A stretch of 64,000 nucleotides of DNA from Pseudarthrobacter sp. ATCC 49987 (GTDB lineage Bacteria > Actinomycetota > Actinomycetes > Actinomycetales > Micrococcaceae): contig NZ_JAABNS010000001.1 of the NCBI RefSeq assembly GCF_009928425.1, positions 3,286,001 through 3,350,000 on the forward strand. Reading direction: 5' to 3'. The notes under the pieces are model-generated. The model was not told the DNA's origin, did not search any database, and worked only from the letters and a program-made list of their open reading frames with translations. Both the position numbers and the translations under genes were made by a program. Positions 52,369-63,380 of this stretch are shown here, piece after piece (position 1 is the stretch's first letter; each line of letters opens with the position of its first letter).

Positions 52369-55300
52369 CTAGATGGCGTAGTTGGGAGCGGCAAGTTCCT
52401 CGTTCTGGATCTTGCCCTTCTCCTTCTTCACCTTCTTGCCCTTGTCCTTCTTGTCTTTCTTGTCCTTGCCATCGTGGCTGCCGCCATCGCCGCTGTCACC
52501 GGGACCGTCGTTGCTGTCCTGATCCTCGGAGGTCGGCGGGACCACGACAGTACCGGCGGAGGTCACCAGCACGCTAACAAACGTCGGGTCACTTGCGCCG
52601 GCAAACGTCACACGTCCGATGTAGGAACCCGCCGCCAGGTTTTTCCAGTTCATCGTCACGACGCCGGACGTACCATTGCCGAGCCGCAGCGGGTTCGGCG
52701 TCAGGCTGGCGTTGCCCACATTCGGAACGAGTACCGATGCATCCACGCTGGCCTTGGTGGCCCGTCCGCCGGGGCTGGCGTAGAGGTTCGCGTAGATCGT
52801 GTAGGTTCCAGCCGTCGGGCTGGGAATTGATACTGACTCGCTCGCCGATGAAGTTGCCACGGTAAGGGGCCCATCGGGCGTCATCACATACATGTCGAAG
52901 TCAGCGTTTTCGTCCGAGGACAGGACCGAGAACTTGGCCAGCGGGCTCCCCGCCGGCACCACCACGTCCTTGACGAAGTTCGAGGCGTCCGTGGCACCGG
53001 AGAATTCGCCGGGAACGAGCTCAATGGCGGAGGAGTCCGCCTTGGACAATCCGTCCAGGGTCAGGTTGACCGGATTGTTGGTTCCGGAGACGACCTTGAT
53101 CGCGCCGGAGCCTGTGCCACCCTCGGAGGTGAAGGCAACATCCTTGGATGCGATGACCGACTGCGGGCGGACCGCGATCGGTGACATGACATTCTTGTTG
53201 GCCCCCTGCCAGGTCAGCGAACCCATCGCAAACTTTCCCAGGGCTGCATTCTGGTTTTCGAAGGACACCTTGAAGGTCTTCTTCTCGCCGGCAGCGCCGA
53301 AGGTCAGAATGGACGGCGTCACGGTGACTTTGACTCCGGGCACCTCAGCCTTGACCCGGTAGGTTCCCGGGGTGAGCGCGGTCAGGGTACGGGTGACCTC
53401 GATTTTTCCGGCCAGGTTTCCCAGCGAGAAGGACGGGACGTTCATGTCGCGGGCCTTGGTGGTGCCCAATCCCGGCATGCCGAGGTCGGTCCCGGTGCCC
53501 TGGATGAACTTCAGGTAGTCCTCCCCAGTGGCATCGTAGACCAGGCCCGGGTCCAGCACACGGGCCGGGTCAACCTGGCCGGCGCCGGTGGCGAGGACAT
53601 CCGTGTTCTTGCTGCCGTCGGCGTTCTTGACGTCACCAGCGGTGGTCATCATGGCGGATTTGACCGTCGCCGGGGACCACTTCGGGTTCTTGCCGAGGAC
53701 CAGGGCGCCAAAGCCGGCCACGTGCGGGGCGGCCATGGATGTACCGGACATAAAGCCGAAGTTGTCCCCGCCCGTACCGATCGGCGAAACACCGGCCAGG
53801 ACTGCGACGCCGGGAGCAGTGACGTCGGGCTTCAACAGATCGGACCCGGTTGCCAGCAGCGGGCCGCGGGAGGAGAAGCCCGCGGTCTGCGGCTGGGCCT
53901 CAAGGGCCAGCCCGGTGGTGTCCTTATTGACCAGCGAAACGGTGATCGCCGGGTTGGCCGTGACCTTGGCCTTGATGGCTTCAGTGGCCGGCGGGTTCAC
54001 GTGGATCGTCGGGACGGAGTGCTTGTCCGTGTCCAGCGAGGAGTTGCTGAGGTTCACCAGGATCATGCCAACGCCGCCGCCACGCTTGACTTCGGCGCTC
54101 TTGGCGACGCGGTCGAAAAAGCCGCGGTCACAGACCACGACTTTGCCGGCGACCTTGGCGGGGTCCAGTGTGTTCGGACCACAGAGGGCCGCGTTGGCGT
54201 CTCCGGCCGTGATGGCCGCCTTGGCGGCCAGGACGACGCCGGCACCCGTGACCTCGCGGTTCATGATGCTGGCGCCGCGGAACTTGCTGCCGTCGGAGAA
54301 CTCGACGGTGCCCTGGAGCTCCTGGGAGAAGCTGCTGGCCGCGACCGTGGTGACCCACGGCGCGCCGTGGTTGACGGTGCTGGCCGTGGGTCCGGAGTTA
54401 CCGGCTGAGGCCGCGACAAAGATTCCGGCGGAGGCTGCCGACAGGAACGCCATGGACACCGGGTCCGTGGTGGTGGTGGTCGAACCGGAGATCGAGTAGT
54501 TCAGGACGTCGACGCCGTCGTAGATGGCCTGATCGACCGCGGCAACCGACGATGAGCTGTAGCAGCCGCCGGAATTCGGGTCGGTATCCTCCCAGCAGAC
54601 CTTGTAGACGGAGAGCTTGGCCGCAGGCGCAATTCCGCTCGTCAGACCGAAGCTGCGGCCGTCAACGAAAGTCTCCACATTGGCATTGCCGGCAGCGGTG
54701 CTGGCCGTATGAGTACCGTGGCTGGCAACGTCGACCGGGGAGATCTTCTCGATGGGGGACCGATTGCCGGCCGGAACGTACTTCAGGAAGTCATCGGCGA
54801 AGTAGTGCGCGGCGAGGACCTTGGAATTGCAGGCAGAGCCGTCGAAGTCCTGCCCCGTCTGGCATTCACCGGTGAAGGTGTCGCCGTCGGACTTGAGCAT
54901 CGCAATCTTGCCGTCGCCGGTGCGGTAGGGCACGCCGACAACCGGATCACCGGCCAGCGGCTTGACCGGCTCGCCGGCGAAGAATGGGCTGGAAGGGGTG
55001 TAGCCGGTGTCGATGACCCCGACGACGACGCCCTTGCCTGCGGCATCCTGGCCGCCGAACTTCGTGTTCCAGGTGCCGTTGGGGCCGCTGAGCTTCAGGA
55101 AGTCCGTGCTGGAGTAGTCGGGCGCGTTTTCGGTGTCAGGGGCAACTATCAGCACGCCTGGGTCCTTGGCCAGCTTGATAGCCTGATCCGCTGTCAGATT
55201 CGCGCTGAAGCCGTTGATGGCCGCCGTGAACTGCCGCTTGATCTGAACGTTCTGCTGGCCCGCAACCTTGGCCTGCTTCGTTTCGAGGTGCGACTCGTAC

Positions 55301-55608
55301 TGCTTGACTTCGGCCTTCCTCGTGTCGAGCTTCTTGCCCGATTCCGGCTTGGTTGCCGCCAGTCCTGGCGTCCCGCCATCGTACGTGGCTGCGGGCTTCT
55401 CGGTCAGGACGACGATGTAGCGGCCGTCCTTGAAGCTGTTCGGATCCAGATTCTTCTGTGCCACTCCCGCAACGGTGGCGCCCTGCGCCGGCGCCGCGGT
55501 GGCGGGCTGGATCGCGACTGTTGACAAGAGAACCGGCAAGCCCAGGGTCAGTGCCACGGCCCTCCGGAGTCCCCCGCTTCGAAGGAAGCTCTTTCCTGGT
55601 GATTTCAC
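52369..55608 (-). CDS. Large secreted S8 subtilisin-like serine protease
   Basis: 1079 residues. Signal peptide ends near TATA|APAQG (about 38). An Inhibitor_I9 propeptide follows (about 60-165), then the catalytic triad Asp in GVIDTGYTP (about 198), His in ASHGTHTAS (about 298) and Ser in SGTSMAAPHVAG (about 624). A PA domain is inserted at about 430-560. Fn3-like and pre-peptidase-type (about 840-930) C-terminal domains end in a Lys/Asp-rich tail. The GTG at 55608 has AAAGG upstream. A secreted protease beside SSI-type inhibitors suggests paired control of proteolysis. Confidence 0.93.
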   Translation of the reverse strand: MKSPGKSFLRSGGLRRAVALTLGLPVLLSTVAIQPATAAPAQGATVAGVAQKNLDPNSFKDGRYIVVLTEKPAATYDGGTPGLAATKPESGKKLDTRKAEVKQYESHLETKQAKVAGQQNVQIKRQFTAAINGFSANLTADQAIKLAKDPGVLIVAPDTENAPDYSSTDFLKLSGPNGTWNTKFGGQDAAGKGVVVGVIDTGYTPSSPFFAGEPVKPLAGDPVVGVPYRTGDGKIAMLKSDGDTFTGECQTGQDFDGSACNSKVLAAHYFADDFLKYVPAGNRSPIEKISPVDVASHGTHTASTAAGNANVETFVDGRSFGLTSGIAPAAKLSVYKVCWEDTDPNSGGCYSSSSVAAVDQAIYDGVDVLNYSISGSTTTTTDPVSMAFLSAASAGIFVAASAGNSGPTASTVNHGAPWVTTVAASSFSQELQGTVEFSDGSKFRGASIMNREVTGAGVVLAAKAAITAGDANAALCGPNTLDPAKVAGKVVVCDRGFFDRVAKSAEVKRGGGVGMILVNLSNSSLDTDKHSVPTIHVNPPATEAIKAKVTANPAITVSLVNKDTTGLALEAQPQTAGFSSRGPLLATGSDLLKPDVTAPGVAVLAGVSPIGTGGDNFGFMSGTSMAAPHVAGFGALVLGKNPKWSPATVKSAMMTTAGDVKNADGSKNTDVLATGAGQVDPARVLDPGLVYDATGEDYLKFIQGTGTDLGMPGLGTTKARDMNVPSFSLGNLAGKIEVTRTLTALTPGTYRVKAEVPGVKVTVTPSILTFGAAGEKKTFKVSFENQNAALGKFAMGSLTWQGANKNVMSPIAVRPQSVIASKDVAFTSEGGTGSGAIKVVSGTNNPVNLTLDGLSKADSSAIELVPGEFSGATDASNFVKDVVVPAGSPLAKFSVLSSDENADFDMYVMTPDGPLTVATSSASESVSIPSPTAGTYTIYANLYASPGGRATKASVDASVLVPNVGNASLTPNPLRLGNGTSGVVTMNWKNLAAGSYIGRVTFAGASDPTFVSVLVTSAGTVVVPPTSEDQDSNDGPGDSGDGGSHDGKDKKDKKDKGKKVKKEKGKIQNEELAAPNYAI

Positions 55609-55930
55609 GTGTGGTTGAACCTTTCATAAGGAACGGCCCCGGCGCAGCTGCCGGGCCAAAGGACTGGCCGGACAGAAAGAGCTGAGACTCTCACGGCCCC
55701 GACGGATACCTGCCGATTCATACAGTACAGACTGAGAGCCAGTTATGACATAGCACACAATGAAGAAATCAAAATTTGTCACACGCTTCGACAACAGTCC
55801 CAGGGCTGGCAGGGCAGGAGGCCGCGACGGCCGTGCAGTGCCACCCCACACGTGGAGGGCGGCCCGCTCCGGGGCCGGCTGCCGGAGGGAGTACTTGGAG
55901 GCCCGCCGCCGGCAGTCGTCCTGGTGCGTG
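55609..55930. other. 322-bp leader/intergenic region upstream of the S8 protease
   Basis: No gene. On the minus strand it is an AT-rich promoter zone (around 55720-55790) and a GC-rich leader of about 100 nt with small stems, such as GGCC/GGCC around TTTGG. I could not match it to a known riboswitch. Confidence 0.4.
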
Positions 55931-56116
55931 CTATTGGCGCGGCGTCCTGACAACTTCGCTGATCCAGGCCCGGGTCTTCTCATCGAGCGGGCCGGCCACG
56001 TTGCTCTCCCGGGCTTTGCGGTCCGCTCTGATCTTCTGCAGGACCATCCGGCCCAGCCCCGCGAAAACCGCAGCAGCAACGACAGGCAGGACCACGGATT
56101 TCGGTTTCTCAGACAT
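55931..56116 (-). CDS. Small single-pass membrane protein
   Basis: 61 residues starting MSEKPKSVVLPVVAAAVFAG; one helix (about 8-25), then a basic region RKARESN and a cytoplasmic end EVVRTPRQ. AGGA lies 8 bases before the ATG at 56116. Function unknown. Confidence 0.5.
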   Translation of the reverse strand: MSEKPKSVVLPVVAAAVFAGLGRMVLQKIRADRKARESNVAGPLDEKTRAWISEVVRTPRQ

Positions 56117-56416
56117 GCGCACATCCTACTGACGGCGCACCGGAGTGGCCATAGCGCGGCTAAGGCCACCCCGGGCCGCACCGCCTGTCAACGGGGGGCT
56201 GCGTGGCGCGGTTGGACGGCGGCCGGCCGAGCGCCGTTCACACACCCGGCCCGAATGCGGCCGGACGCTCCGCGGCCGGTAGAATGGGCATGCAAGCTCG
56301 CGGAGCGCCCTTTCACGCTGTATTTCTGAGAACTGTCCCCACCACACAGCGGTTCGGCGTGAGACGGCACCACTCCGCTGCGCCCTTACCCAATGCTCAC
56401 GCACAGGAGTTGCCGG
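56117..56416 (+). other. Promoter region of purSQL
   Basis: 300 bp without a gene. TAGAAT at 56280-56285 is the best -10 for purS; there is no clear -35. The leader of about 130 nt contains no purine-riboswitch core that I can recognise. Confidence 0.4.
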
Positions 56417-56668
56417 ATGCCCCGGATCGTTGTCGACGTCATGCCCAAGCCCGAGATTCTCGACCCGCAGGGGAAGGCCATCGTGGGTGCACTCCCCCGT
56501 TTGGGCTTCACCGCCTTTAGCTCTGTCCGCCAGGGCAAGCGATTTGAACTCACGGTCGACGGCGAGGTGACCGAGGAGATCCTGGCCCAGGCCCGGAACG
56601 CCGCCGAGACCCTGCTGTCCAACCCGGTCATCGAGGACGTCGTCAACGTCGAGGTCGTCGAGGCCTGA
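56417..56668 (+). CDS. purS: Phosphoribosylformylglycinamidine synthase subunit PurS
   Basis: 83 residues. Bridging subunit of the three-part FGAM synthase. Conserved [16 protein letters not shown] and [10 protein letters not shown] are present, ending VINVEV-like [14 protein letters not shown] lies 9 bases before the ATG at 56417, better than the open frame's upstream start. First gene of purS-purQ-purL. Confidence 0.94.
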   Translation: MPRIVVDVMPKPEILDPQGKAIVGALPRLGFTAFSSVRQGKRFELTVDGEVTEEILAQARNAAETLLSNPVIEDVVNVEVVEA

Positions 56669-56669
56669 G

Positions 56670-57424
56670 ATGACTGAACTCCCCTTGATCGGCGAAGCCG
56701 CCGACGTTCCCGGTACAGGCACCCTCGCCGGTGCGAAGATCGGCGTCGTCACGTTCCCCGGGACCCTGGACGACCGCGACGCCGTCCGCGCGGTCCGCCT
56801 GGCCGGCGCCACCCCGGTAGCGCTCTGGCACGCCGACACCACCCTGGGTGACGTCGACGCCGTCGTTGTCCCCGGCGGATTCTCCTACGGCGATTACCTC
56901 CGCGCCGGCGCTATCGCCCGTTTCGCGCCGCTGATGGCCAAGATCATCGACGCCGCCAACTCGGAGGCTAAACTGCCGGTCCTGGGCATCTGCAACGGCT
57001 TCCAGATCCTCACCGAATCGCATCTGCTGCCGGGCTCGATGATCAAGAACGACCACCTGAAGTTCATGTGCCGGGACCAGGTCCTGCGGGTGGAGAGCAA
57101 CACCACCGCCTGGACCCGGGACTACGCCGTCGGCCAGGAAATCACGGTGCCGCTGAAGAACCAGGACGGGCAGTACATCGCGGATGAGAAGACCCTCGAC
57201 GCCCTGGAGGCGGAGGGCCGCGTGGTGTTCCGCTATGTCGGCTGGAACCCGAACGGCTCCCGCCGTGACATCGCCGGCATCTCCAACGCCGCCGGCAACG
57301 TGGTGGGCCTCATGCCGCACCCGGAACACGCCGTGGAGACGGGCTTCGGCCCCGAAAACGGCTCCGGCACCGAGGGCCTGGGCTTCTTCACCTCAGTACT
57401 GAACAAGATCGTGGGAGACAACAA

Positions 57425-57428
<4 letters not shown>
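56670..57428 (+). CDS. purQ: Phosphoribosylformylglycinamidine synthase subunit PurQ
   Basis: 252 residues. Class I glutamine amidotransferase with [17 protein letters not shown] (nucleophile Cys near 109) and the His/Glu pair in [28 protein letters not shown] is the oxyanion strand. It supplies ammonia to PurL. It starts one base after the purS stop. The N-terminal 20 residues before [15 protein letters not shown] may be a short extension. Confidence 0.97.
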
Positions 57429-59764
<2,336 letters not shown>

Positions 59765-59766
59765 TC

Positions 59767-59824
59767 CCCACCGCCACCCTAGCCTCGCAAGCTCGGCCAG
59801 GGAACCCGGGCGGCGTGGGCCCAC
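59767..59824. repeat. 58-bp intergenic repeat, copy 1
   Basis: It contains CCTCGCAAGCTCGGCCAGGG, and it is about 90 percent identical over 58 bp to 61290-61347. It starts 3 bp after the purL stop and adjoins palindrome A. Confidence 0.85.
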
Positions 59825-59847
59825 CCACCCACCCCGGCCCGCTCCAT

Positions 59848-59903
59848 CGGCTGCTCCGTAACCGCCCTTTTGAACCCTCAAAACGGCAGTTACGGAGCAG
59901 CCG
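59848..59903. repeat. TGCTCCGTAA palindromic repeat, copy A
   Basis: 15-bp arms CGGCTGCTCCGTAAC (59848) and GTTACGGAGCAGCCG (59889). An inner stem of about 9 bp forms around TTTTGA/TCAAAA. It lies between convergent purL and the DUF559 gene, so it can terminate both. Confidence 0.85.
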
Positions 59904-59910
59904 TTTTGGT

Positions 59911-60852
59911 TCACCGGCCCGGACGCCAGCCGGCCTGGACCAGGGCGGCCCGGACCTTGGCTACAGCTGCCTTGGCGTCATTGTGCATGTGCCGCTTGGA
60001 GATCCGGACCTCGGTCCAGCCGAGGGCCGTGTACCGCTCCGAACGGGCAATATCGCGGACGATCTGCTCTTCGTCTCCATGGTGCTCGCCCTCGTATTCG
60101 ATGCCGATCCTGTATTTCCGGTAGGACAAGTCGGGTTCGTGGTGACGCGTTCCGCCGTCGTCGATGATCGGTACGTTCAGTTCTGGTTCCGGCAGTCCGG
60201 CCCGGACAATGGCAAGCCTCAGCAAGGACTCCTGCGGCGAATCTGAACCCACCCGAATGAGTTTGATGGCCTCCCTGGCCTTGCGGACCCCGCGCTTTCC
60301 CTTGTGGCGGTCGATCATCCGCTGCAAATCAGCGAGGCTGCACAACGGCATGTCCCTGCCCTCGAGCTCAAGCCGGGGCACCCGGACACAGCTGTCTCCG
60401 GCCACTACGAGCTCGTCCACGGTCAGCATTTCGGCCAGATCCAGCCAGGTCCGCTCCGGCGTGGTGATGGGAATCCCGTCCAGGAGCGTAATTTCGTCGT
60501 CGTAGAGCCTCATCCGATGAACGATGACATGTGGCCGGTTGAGATGGGCTGCACCCTTGGGCCTGATCACGTGGTACATCTGCGGTCCCTCCTTCTGCCG
60601 CCGCGCCGGAAGCGAACCAAGCTCCGCCGCGGTGAGGTGCGACGCGGCGCATCGCTCGTTGACCTCAATGAAAGGCCGCACTCTCACGCTCAAAGGAAGC
60701 TCCGGCGTCGGGTCCAGGGAACGAATCCCCCTTCCCAGCGCCGCGAGGGAACGGTGGCGGAGCCGCTTGCGCGACACCCCGGCCTCCGCGGCTTCGACAA
60801 CGGTGAAGGGGCGTCTCCGGAAATCGTCCGGCAGCGGGCGCGCGGTTTTCAT
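59911..60852 (-). CDS. DUF559 / VSR-like nuclease with AbiEi-type N-terminus
   Basis: 313 residues. The N-terminal AbiEi-like winged-helix region (FRRRPFTVVEAAEAGVSRKR) is followed by a middle domain and a C-terminal DUF559 PD-(D/E)xK-type nuclease domain (about 230-313). That domain has ESLLRLAIVRAGLPEPELN, HHEPDLSYRKYRIGIEYEG and RYTALGWTEVRIS. Catalytic Asp and Glu are visible. This fused architecture is frequent in Micrococcales; its function is not established, and toxin-antitoxin or defence roles are guesses. The ATG at 60852 has only a weak GAAG upstream. Confidence 0.8.
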   Translation of the reverse strand: MKTARPLPDDFRRRPFTVVEAAEAGVSRKRLRHRSLAALGRGIRSLDPTPELPLSVRVRPFIEVNERCAASHLTAAELGSLPARRQKEGPQMYHVIRPKGAAHLNRPHVIVHRMRLYDDEITLLDGIPITTPERTWLDLAEMLTVDELVVAGDSCVRVPRLELEGRDMPLCSLADLQRMIDRHKGKRGVRKAREAIKLIRVGSDSPQESLLRLAIVRAGLPEPELNVPIIDDGGTRHHEPDLSYRKYRIGIEYEGEHHGDEEQIVRDIARSERYTALGWTEVRISKRHMHNDAKAAVAKVRAALVQAGWRPGR

Positions 60853-60903
60853 GGCTTCATCAGACCAGAACCGCGCCGACGCCGCAGAAGTTATCCACAC
60901 CTT

Positions 60904-60967
60904 CCATCCGTTGCTCCGTAAGTGCCGTTATGGCGCCTCAAAAGGGCGTTTACGGAGCAATCGATGG
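60904..60967. repeat. TGCTCCGTAA palindromic repeat, copy B
   Basis: 18-bp arms (60904-60921 and 60950-60967) with two mismatches; the perfect core is TTGCTCCGTAA/TTACGGAGCAA. It lies between the 5' end of the DUF559 gene and the 3' end of the DUF503 gene. The inner arms are degenerate relative to copy A. Confidence 0.8.
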
Positions 60968-60970
60968 GGG

Positions 60971-61264
60971 TTAGTCGTCGCTGCGGAGTTCGCGCCGGCG
61001 GGCGCTGAGGAGTTCCAGTTCGGTGCGGGCGGCCATGAAGCGGTCGACGGCGGCAAGCACCTCGATCACGTGCGCCCGGTCCGCCGCGACCAGCCCGACG
61101 CCGATGACGGCACGCCGGTACTGGTCCTGGAGTCCGGCCTCGGTCACGGAGACGTCGAAGCGGCGCTTGAGCTCGGCCAGCACGGGGCGCACGATGGAGC
61201 GCTTCTCCTTGAGAGTGTGAACGTCGCCGAGGAGGACATCGAATTCAATCCAGCCAATCCACAT
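60971..61264 (-). CDS. DUF503 family protein
   Basis: 97 residues. WIGWIEFDVLLGDVHTLKEK followed by VSVTEAGLQDQYRRAVIGVG is the DUF503 (YlxP-like) pattern, a small ferredoxin-like fold often found near ribosome-maturation genes. There is no such context here. The ATG at 61264 begins the conserved sequence. Confidence 0.9.
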   Translation of the reverse strand: MWIGWIEFDVLLGDVHTLKEKRSIVRPVLAELKRRFDVSVTEAGLQDQYRRAVIGVGLVAADRAHVIEVLAAVDRFMAARTELELLSARRRELRSDD

Positions 61265-61277
61265 GCCTGAATTTTCG

Positions 61278-61392
61278 CATCGATTGCTCCCCACCGGCCC
61301 CCTCGCCTCGCAAGCTCGGCCAGGGAACCCTGCCGGCGTGGGCCCACGGCCGTTTTGAGGGCTCAAAAAAGGCCGTTACGGAGCAATCGATG
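61278..61392. repeat. TGCTCCGTAA palindromic repeat, copy C, interrupted
   Basis: Outer 13-bp arms CATCGATTGCTCC (61278-61290) and GGAGCAATCGATG (61380-61392) are exact. The left inner arm is missing, and the second copy of the 58-bp repeat (61290-61347) sits in its place. The right part still holds GGCC-TTTTGA/TCAAAA-GGCC. Confidence 0.8.
61290..61347. repeat. 58-bp intergenic repeat, copy 2 (inside copy C)
   Basis: It contains CCTCGCAAGCTCGGCCAGGG and ends CGTGGGCCCAC, like copy 1, with five mismatches. It begins exactly at the left arm of palindrome C. Confidence 0.85.
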
Positions 61393-61395
61393 GGG

Positions 61396-61713
61396 TCAGA
61401 TCGTGAGCTCGCCCATCCGGTCCCAGCCTTCGCCGTCGAGCTGGCGGCTGATGATCCGGGGCGTCTCCCGCAGGGCCTGCGGCATGTCCGCCATGGCCTG
61501 CTTGAAGTGGGCGCTGTTGACGTGGTCCCCGGCGGCGTCGTCCTTGAAGGCCTCGACCAGGACGAATTCGTCGGGGTCCTCGACGCTGCGGGACCAGTCA
61601 AACCACAGATTGCCGGGTTCCTGGCGGGTGGCCCGGGTGAAGTCCTCCACCAGGCCGAGCCAGCGGTCCGACCAGTCGGGCTTGACCTTGAATTTGACGA
61701 CGATAAAGATCAT
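61396..61713 (-). CDS. Antibiotic biosynthesis monooxygenase (ABM/YgiN-like) domain protein
   Basis: 105 residues, single ABM ferredoxin-like domain: IFIVVKFKVKPDWSDRWLGL, FDWSRSVEDPDEFVLVEAFK and AHFKQAMADMP. Relatives oxidise quinols or bind haem. AAAGG precedes the ATG at 61713. Function otherwise unknown. Confidence 0.87.
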   Translation of the reverse strand: MIFIVVKFKVKPDWSDRWLGLVEDFTRATRQEPGNLWFDWSRSVEDPDEFVLVEAFKDDAAGDHVNSAHFKQAMADMPQALRETPRIISRQLDGEGWDRMGELTI

Positions 61714-61763
61714 GGAAGTGCCTTTCGGGATGGTGGGACGGTGTTCCAATTCTTGCAGGAAGC

Positions 61764-62366
61764 TCAGCAGGCCTGAATCGCTTCCCGGGCCAGTTCCTGC
61801 TGCCGGGGGGTGCCGATGCGTTCCGCCCACTGCGCGGCGAGCTGGAATTCCACCATCGCCTCGGTGTAGCGGCCGGCGTCGTGCAGCGTCCAGCCCAGGT
61901 TGTTGTGCAGGGCCACGAGCCATTGCCTGGTCCGCGCGTCATGCACGGTGGAGGCGTATTCAAGCGCACTGCGGGTCCAGGTTTCGGCGTGGGCCGAGTC
62001 GGCAATGGCGAGCATGTGAAGCGCATCCACGGCCAGGAATTGCTCGCCGAGGTGGTCCGCGAGTTCGGCGGCCTGTTCGAAAAGCGGCACGGCCATCTCC
62101 GGGTGGCCGCTGGAGTTCAGCACCCGGCCGCGTTCCAGCAGCACCCGGACGGCCACCGTGGGCTCGTCGCCGTCGACGGCGTCCATCAGCGCGTCGGCTT
62201 CCTCGAACCGGCCCTGCAAGCCGATGGCACGGCCCAGCTGCGTGGTGAGCTCCGCGCGTTCGTCGGCGTCGTAGGCGGGATCGGACGCTGCCGCGCGGAA
62301 GCGGGCCTCCGACAGGGCGGGGTGGTTGAAGTCCCATAGTTGGTCAAGGGTCTGTTGCTTCAGCAT
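61764..62366 (-). CDS. Tetratricopeptide-repeat protein
   Basis: 200 residues, all helical. TPR-like units are ELTTQLGRAIGLQGRFEEAD, VLLERGRVLNSSGHPEMAVP, DALHMLAIADSAHAE and ALHNNLGWTLHDAGRYTEAM. It is a protein-interaction scaffold with no other domain. The ATG at 62366 follows GAGAGCAGGCAGA. It ends 50 bp ahead of the monooxygenase gene. Confidence 0.85.
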   Translation of the reverse strand: MLKQQTLDQLWDFNHPALSEARFRAAASDPAYDADERAELTTQLGRAIGLQGRFEEADALMDAVDGDEPTVAVRVLLERGRVLNSSGHPEMAVPLFEQAAELADHLGEQFLAVDALHMLAIADSAHAETWTRSALEYASTVHDARTRQWLVALHNNLGWTLHDAGRYTEAMVEFQLAAQWAERIGTPRQQELAREAIQAC

Positions 62367-62377
62367 TCTGCCTGCTC

Positions 62378-62923
62378 TCAGTCCACTCCTGCGGCCAGTT
62401 CCTGTGCACTCCTAATGTAACGGGAAGTGATGTGCCTCCGCGCGCGCTTCGTCACGGCTCCGCCCGCCGCGTAGAGCCAGTTCGACGGCACGCCGAAGGC
62501 CGTGATGTGGATGAGGACCTGGCCGGCCGCCTCGATGGAAACCTCGAACGCTTCCTCGCCCCGGACGGGATGCCCGGGGAGGGTCCCGTAGCCGAACCCG
62601 GCGGACTGGGGGCCGTCTCCCGGCACCGGACGGCGGACCCAGACAACCTCGCACGGCGCGTTGATCCGGAACGGCCCGACGCCGAAACCGCTCACCACGC
62701 GCGCGCCCGGGACCACGACGTCGGATTCCGCGCGGACCCGCAATCCTGCCCGTTTCTGGAGCTGCCAGGTCAGCATGCCCTGGACCACACGCCGGTAGGT
62801 GGCCATGCCCTCGCCCACATAGGCGTGGGTGACCAGGCATTCGGCATCCGCGGGCGGCGGGCCATGCTCCGTGGACCCGATCCCGCCATAGTTCAGCTCT
62901 CCGGCCGCTATCCGCGCGTTCAC
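62378..62923 (-). CDS. DUF1990 family protein
   Basis: 181 residues. ELNYGGIGSTEHGPPPAD and GEGMATYRRVVQGMLTWQLQ are DUF1990 signatures, and the C-terminus YAAGGAVTKRARRHITSRYI is also typical. Function unknown. The GTG at 62923 shares GTGA with the MmcQ-like stop, so the two are coupled; the frame extends further upstream but would overlap that gene. Confidence 0.85.
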   Translation of the reverse strand: MNARIAAGELNYGGIGSTEHGPPPADAECLVTHAYVGEGMATYRRVVQGMLTWQLQKRAGLRVRAESDVVVPGARVVSGFGVGPFRINAPCEVVWVRRPVPGDGPQSAGFGYGTLPGHPVRGEEAFEVSIEAAGQVLIHITAFGVPSNWLYAAGGAVTKRARRHITSRYIRSAQELAAGVD

Positions 62924-63327
62924 CGCCGGCCGCCAGCCAGCCGCGCCCAGCCGAGCTGTTCCTGCTGGCGCCGGCTCAGCGAAGCCACCACGAGGTCGTA
63001 GGAATCCTCGACCATGTCGCGCACCATCGAATCGGGCAGGGAGCCGTCCAGGCGCACGCCATTCCAGTGCTTCTTGTTCAAGTGCCACGCTCCGCTGATC
63101 TCGGGGTGCGCCGCGCGCAACTGCTCCGCCAGGGCTGGCTCGCACTTCAGGCTTACCGAGAAGTCGGCCTGCTGCATAGCGGAGAGGGCGAACATTTTGG
63201 TTTCGTGGCGGCTGCCGCCGGACACCGCGGCCCGTACCTTGAAGACCGACGTCTCCGGGCCGAAAGGGAAGTCTTCGAAAGCGCCGGGAAACCCAAGGCA
63301 GATTCCCCGGAGCGCTGCTGCATCCAT
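62920..63327 (-). CDS. MmcQ/YjbR family DNA-binding-like protein
   Basis: 135 residues. LCLGFPGAFEDFPFGPETSV-type opening (here ICLGFPGAFEDFPFGPETSV) and HLNKKHWNGVRLDGSLPD are the MmcQ/YjbR fold, a small cytosolic protein of unknown role. Overlaps the DUF1990 gene by 4 bp. Confidence 0.9.
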   Translation of the reverse strand: MDAAALRGICLGFPGAFEDFPFGPETSVFKVRAAVSGGSRHETKMFALSAMQQADFSVSLKCEPALAEQLRAAHPEISGAWHLNKKHWNGVRLDGSLPDSMVRDMVEDSYDLVVASLSRRQQEQLGWARLAGGRR

Positions 63328-63380
63328 GGGTTCAGCCTACTTTCATCCACCGACATTCCCGGTCCTGCCCCTGGAGCGGC

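Noticed and set aside
55609..55740. Riboswitch upstream of the S8 protease (c-di-AMP or SAM type considered)
   Set aside because: The conserved cores of those riboswitches are not present; only small unremarkable stems are visible.
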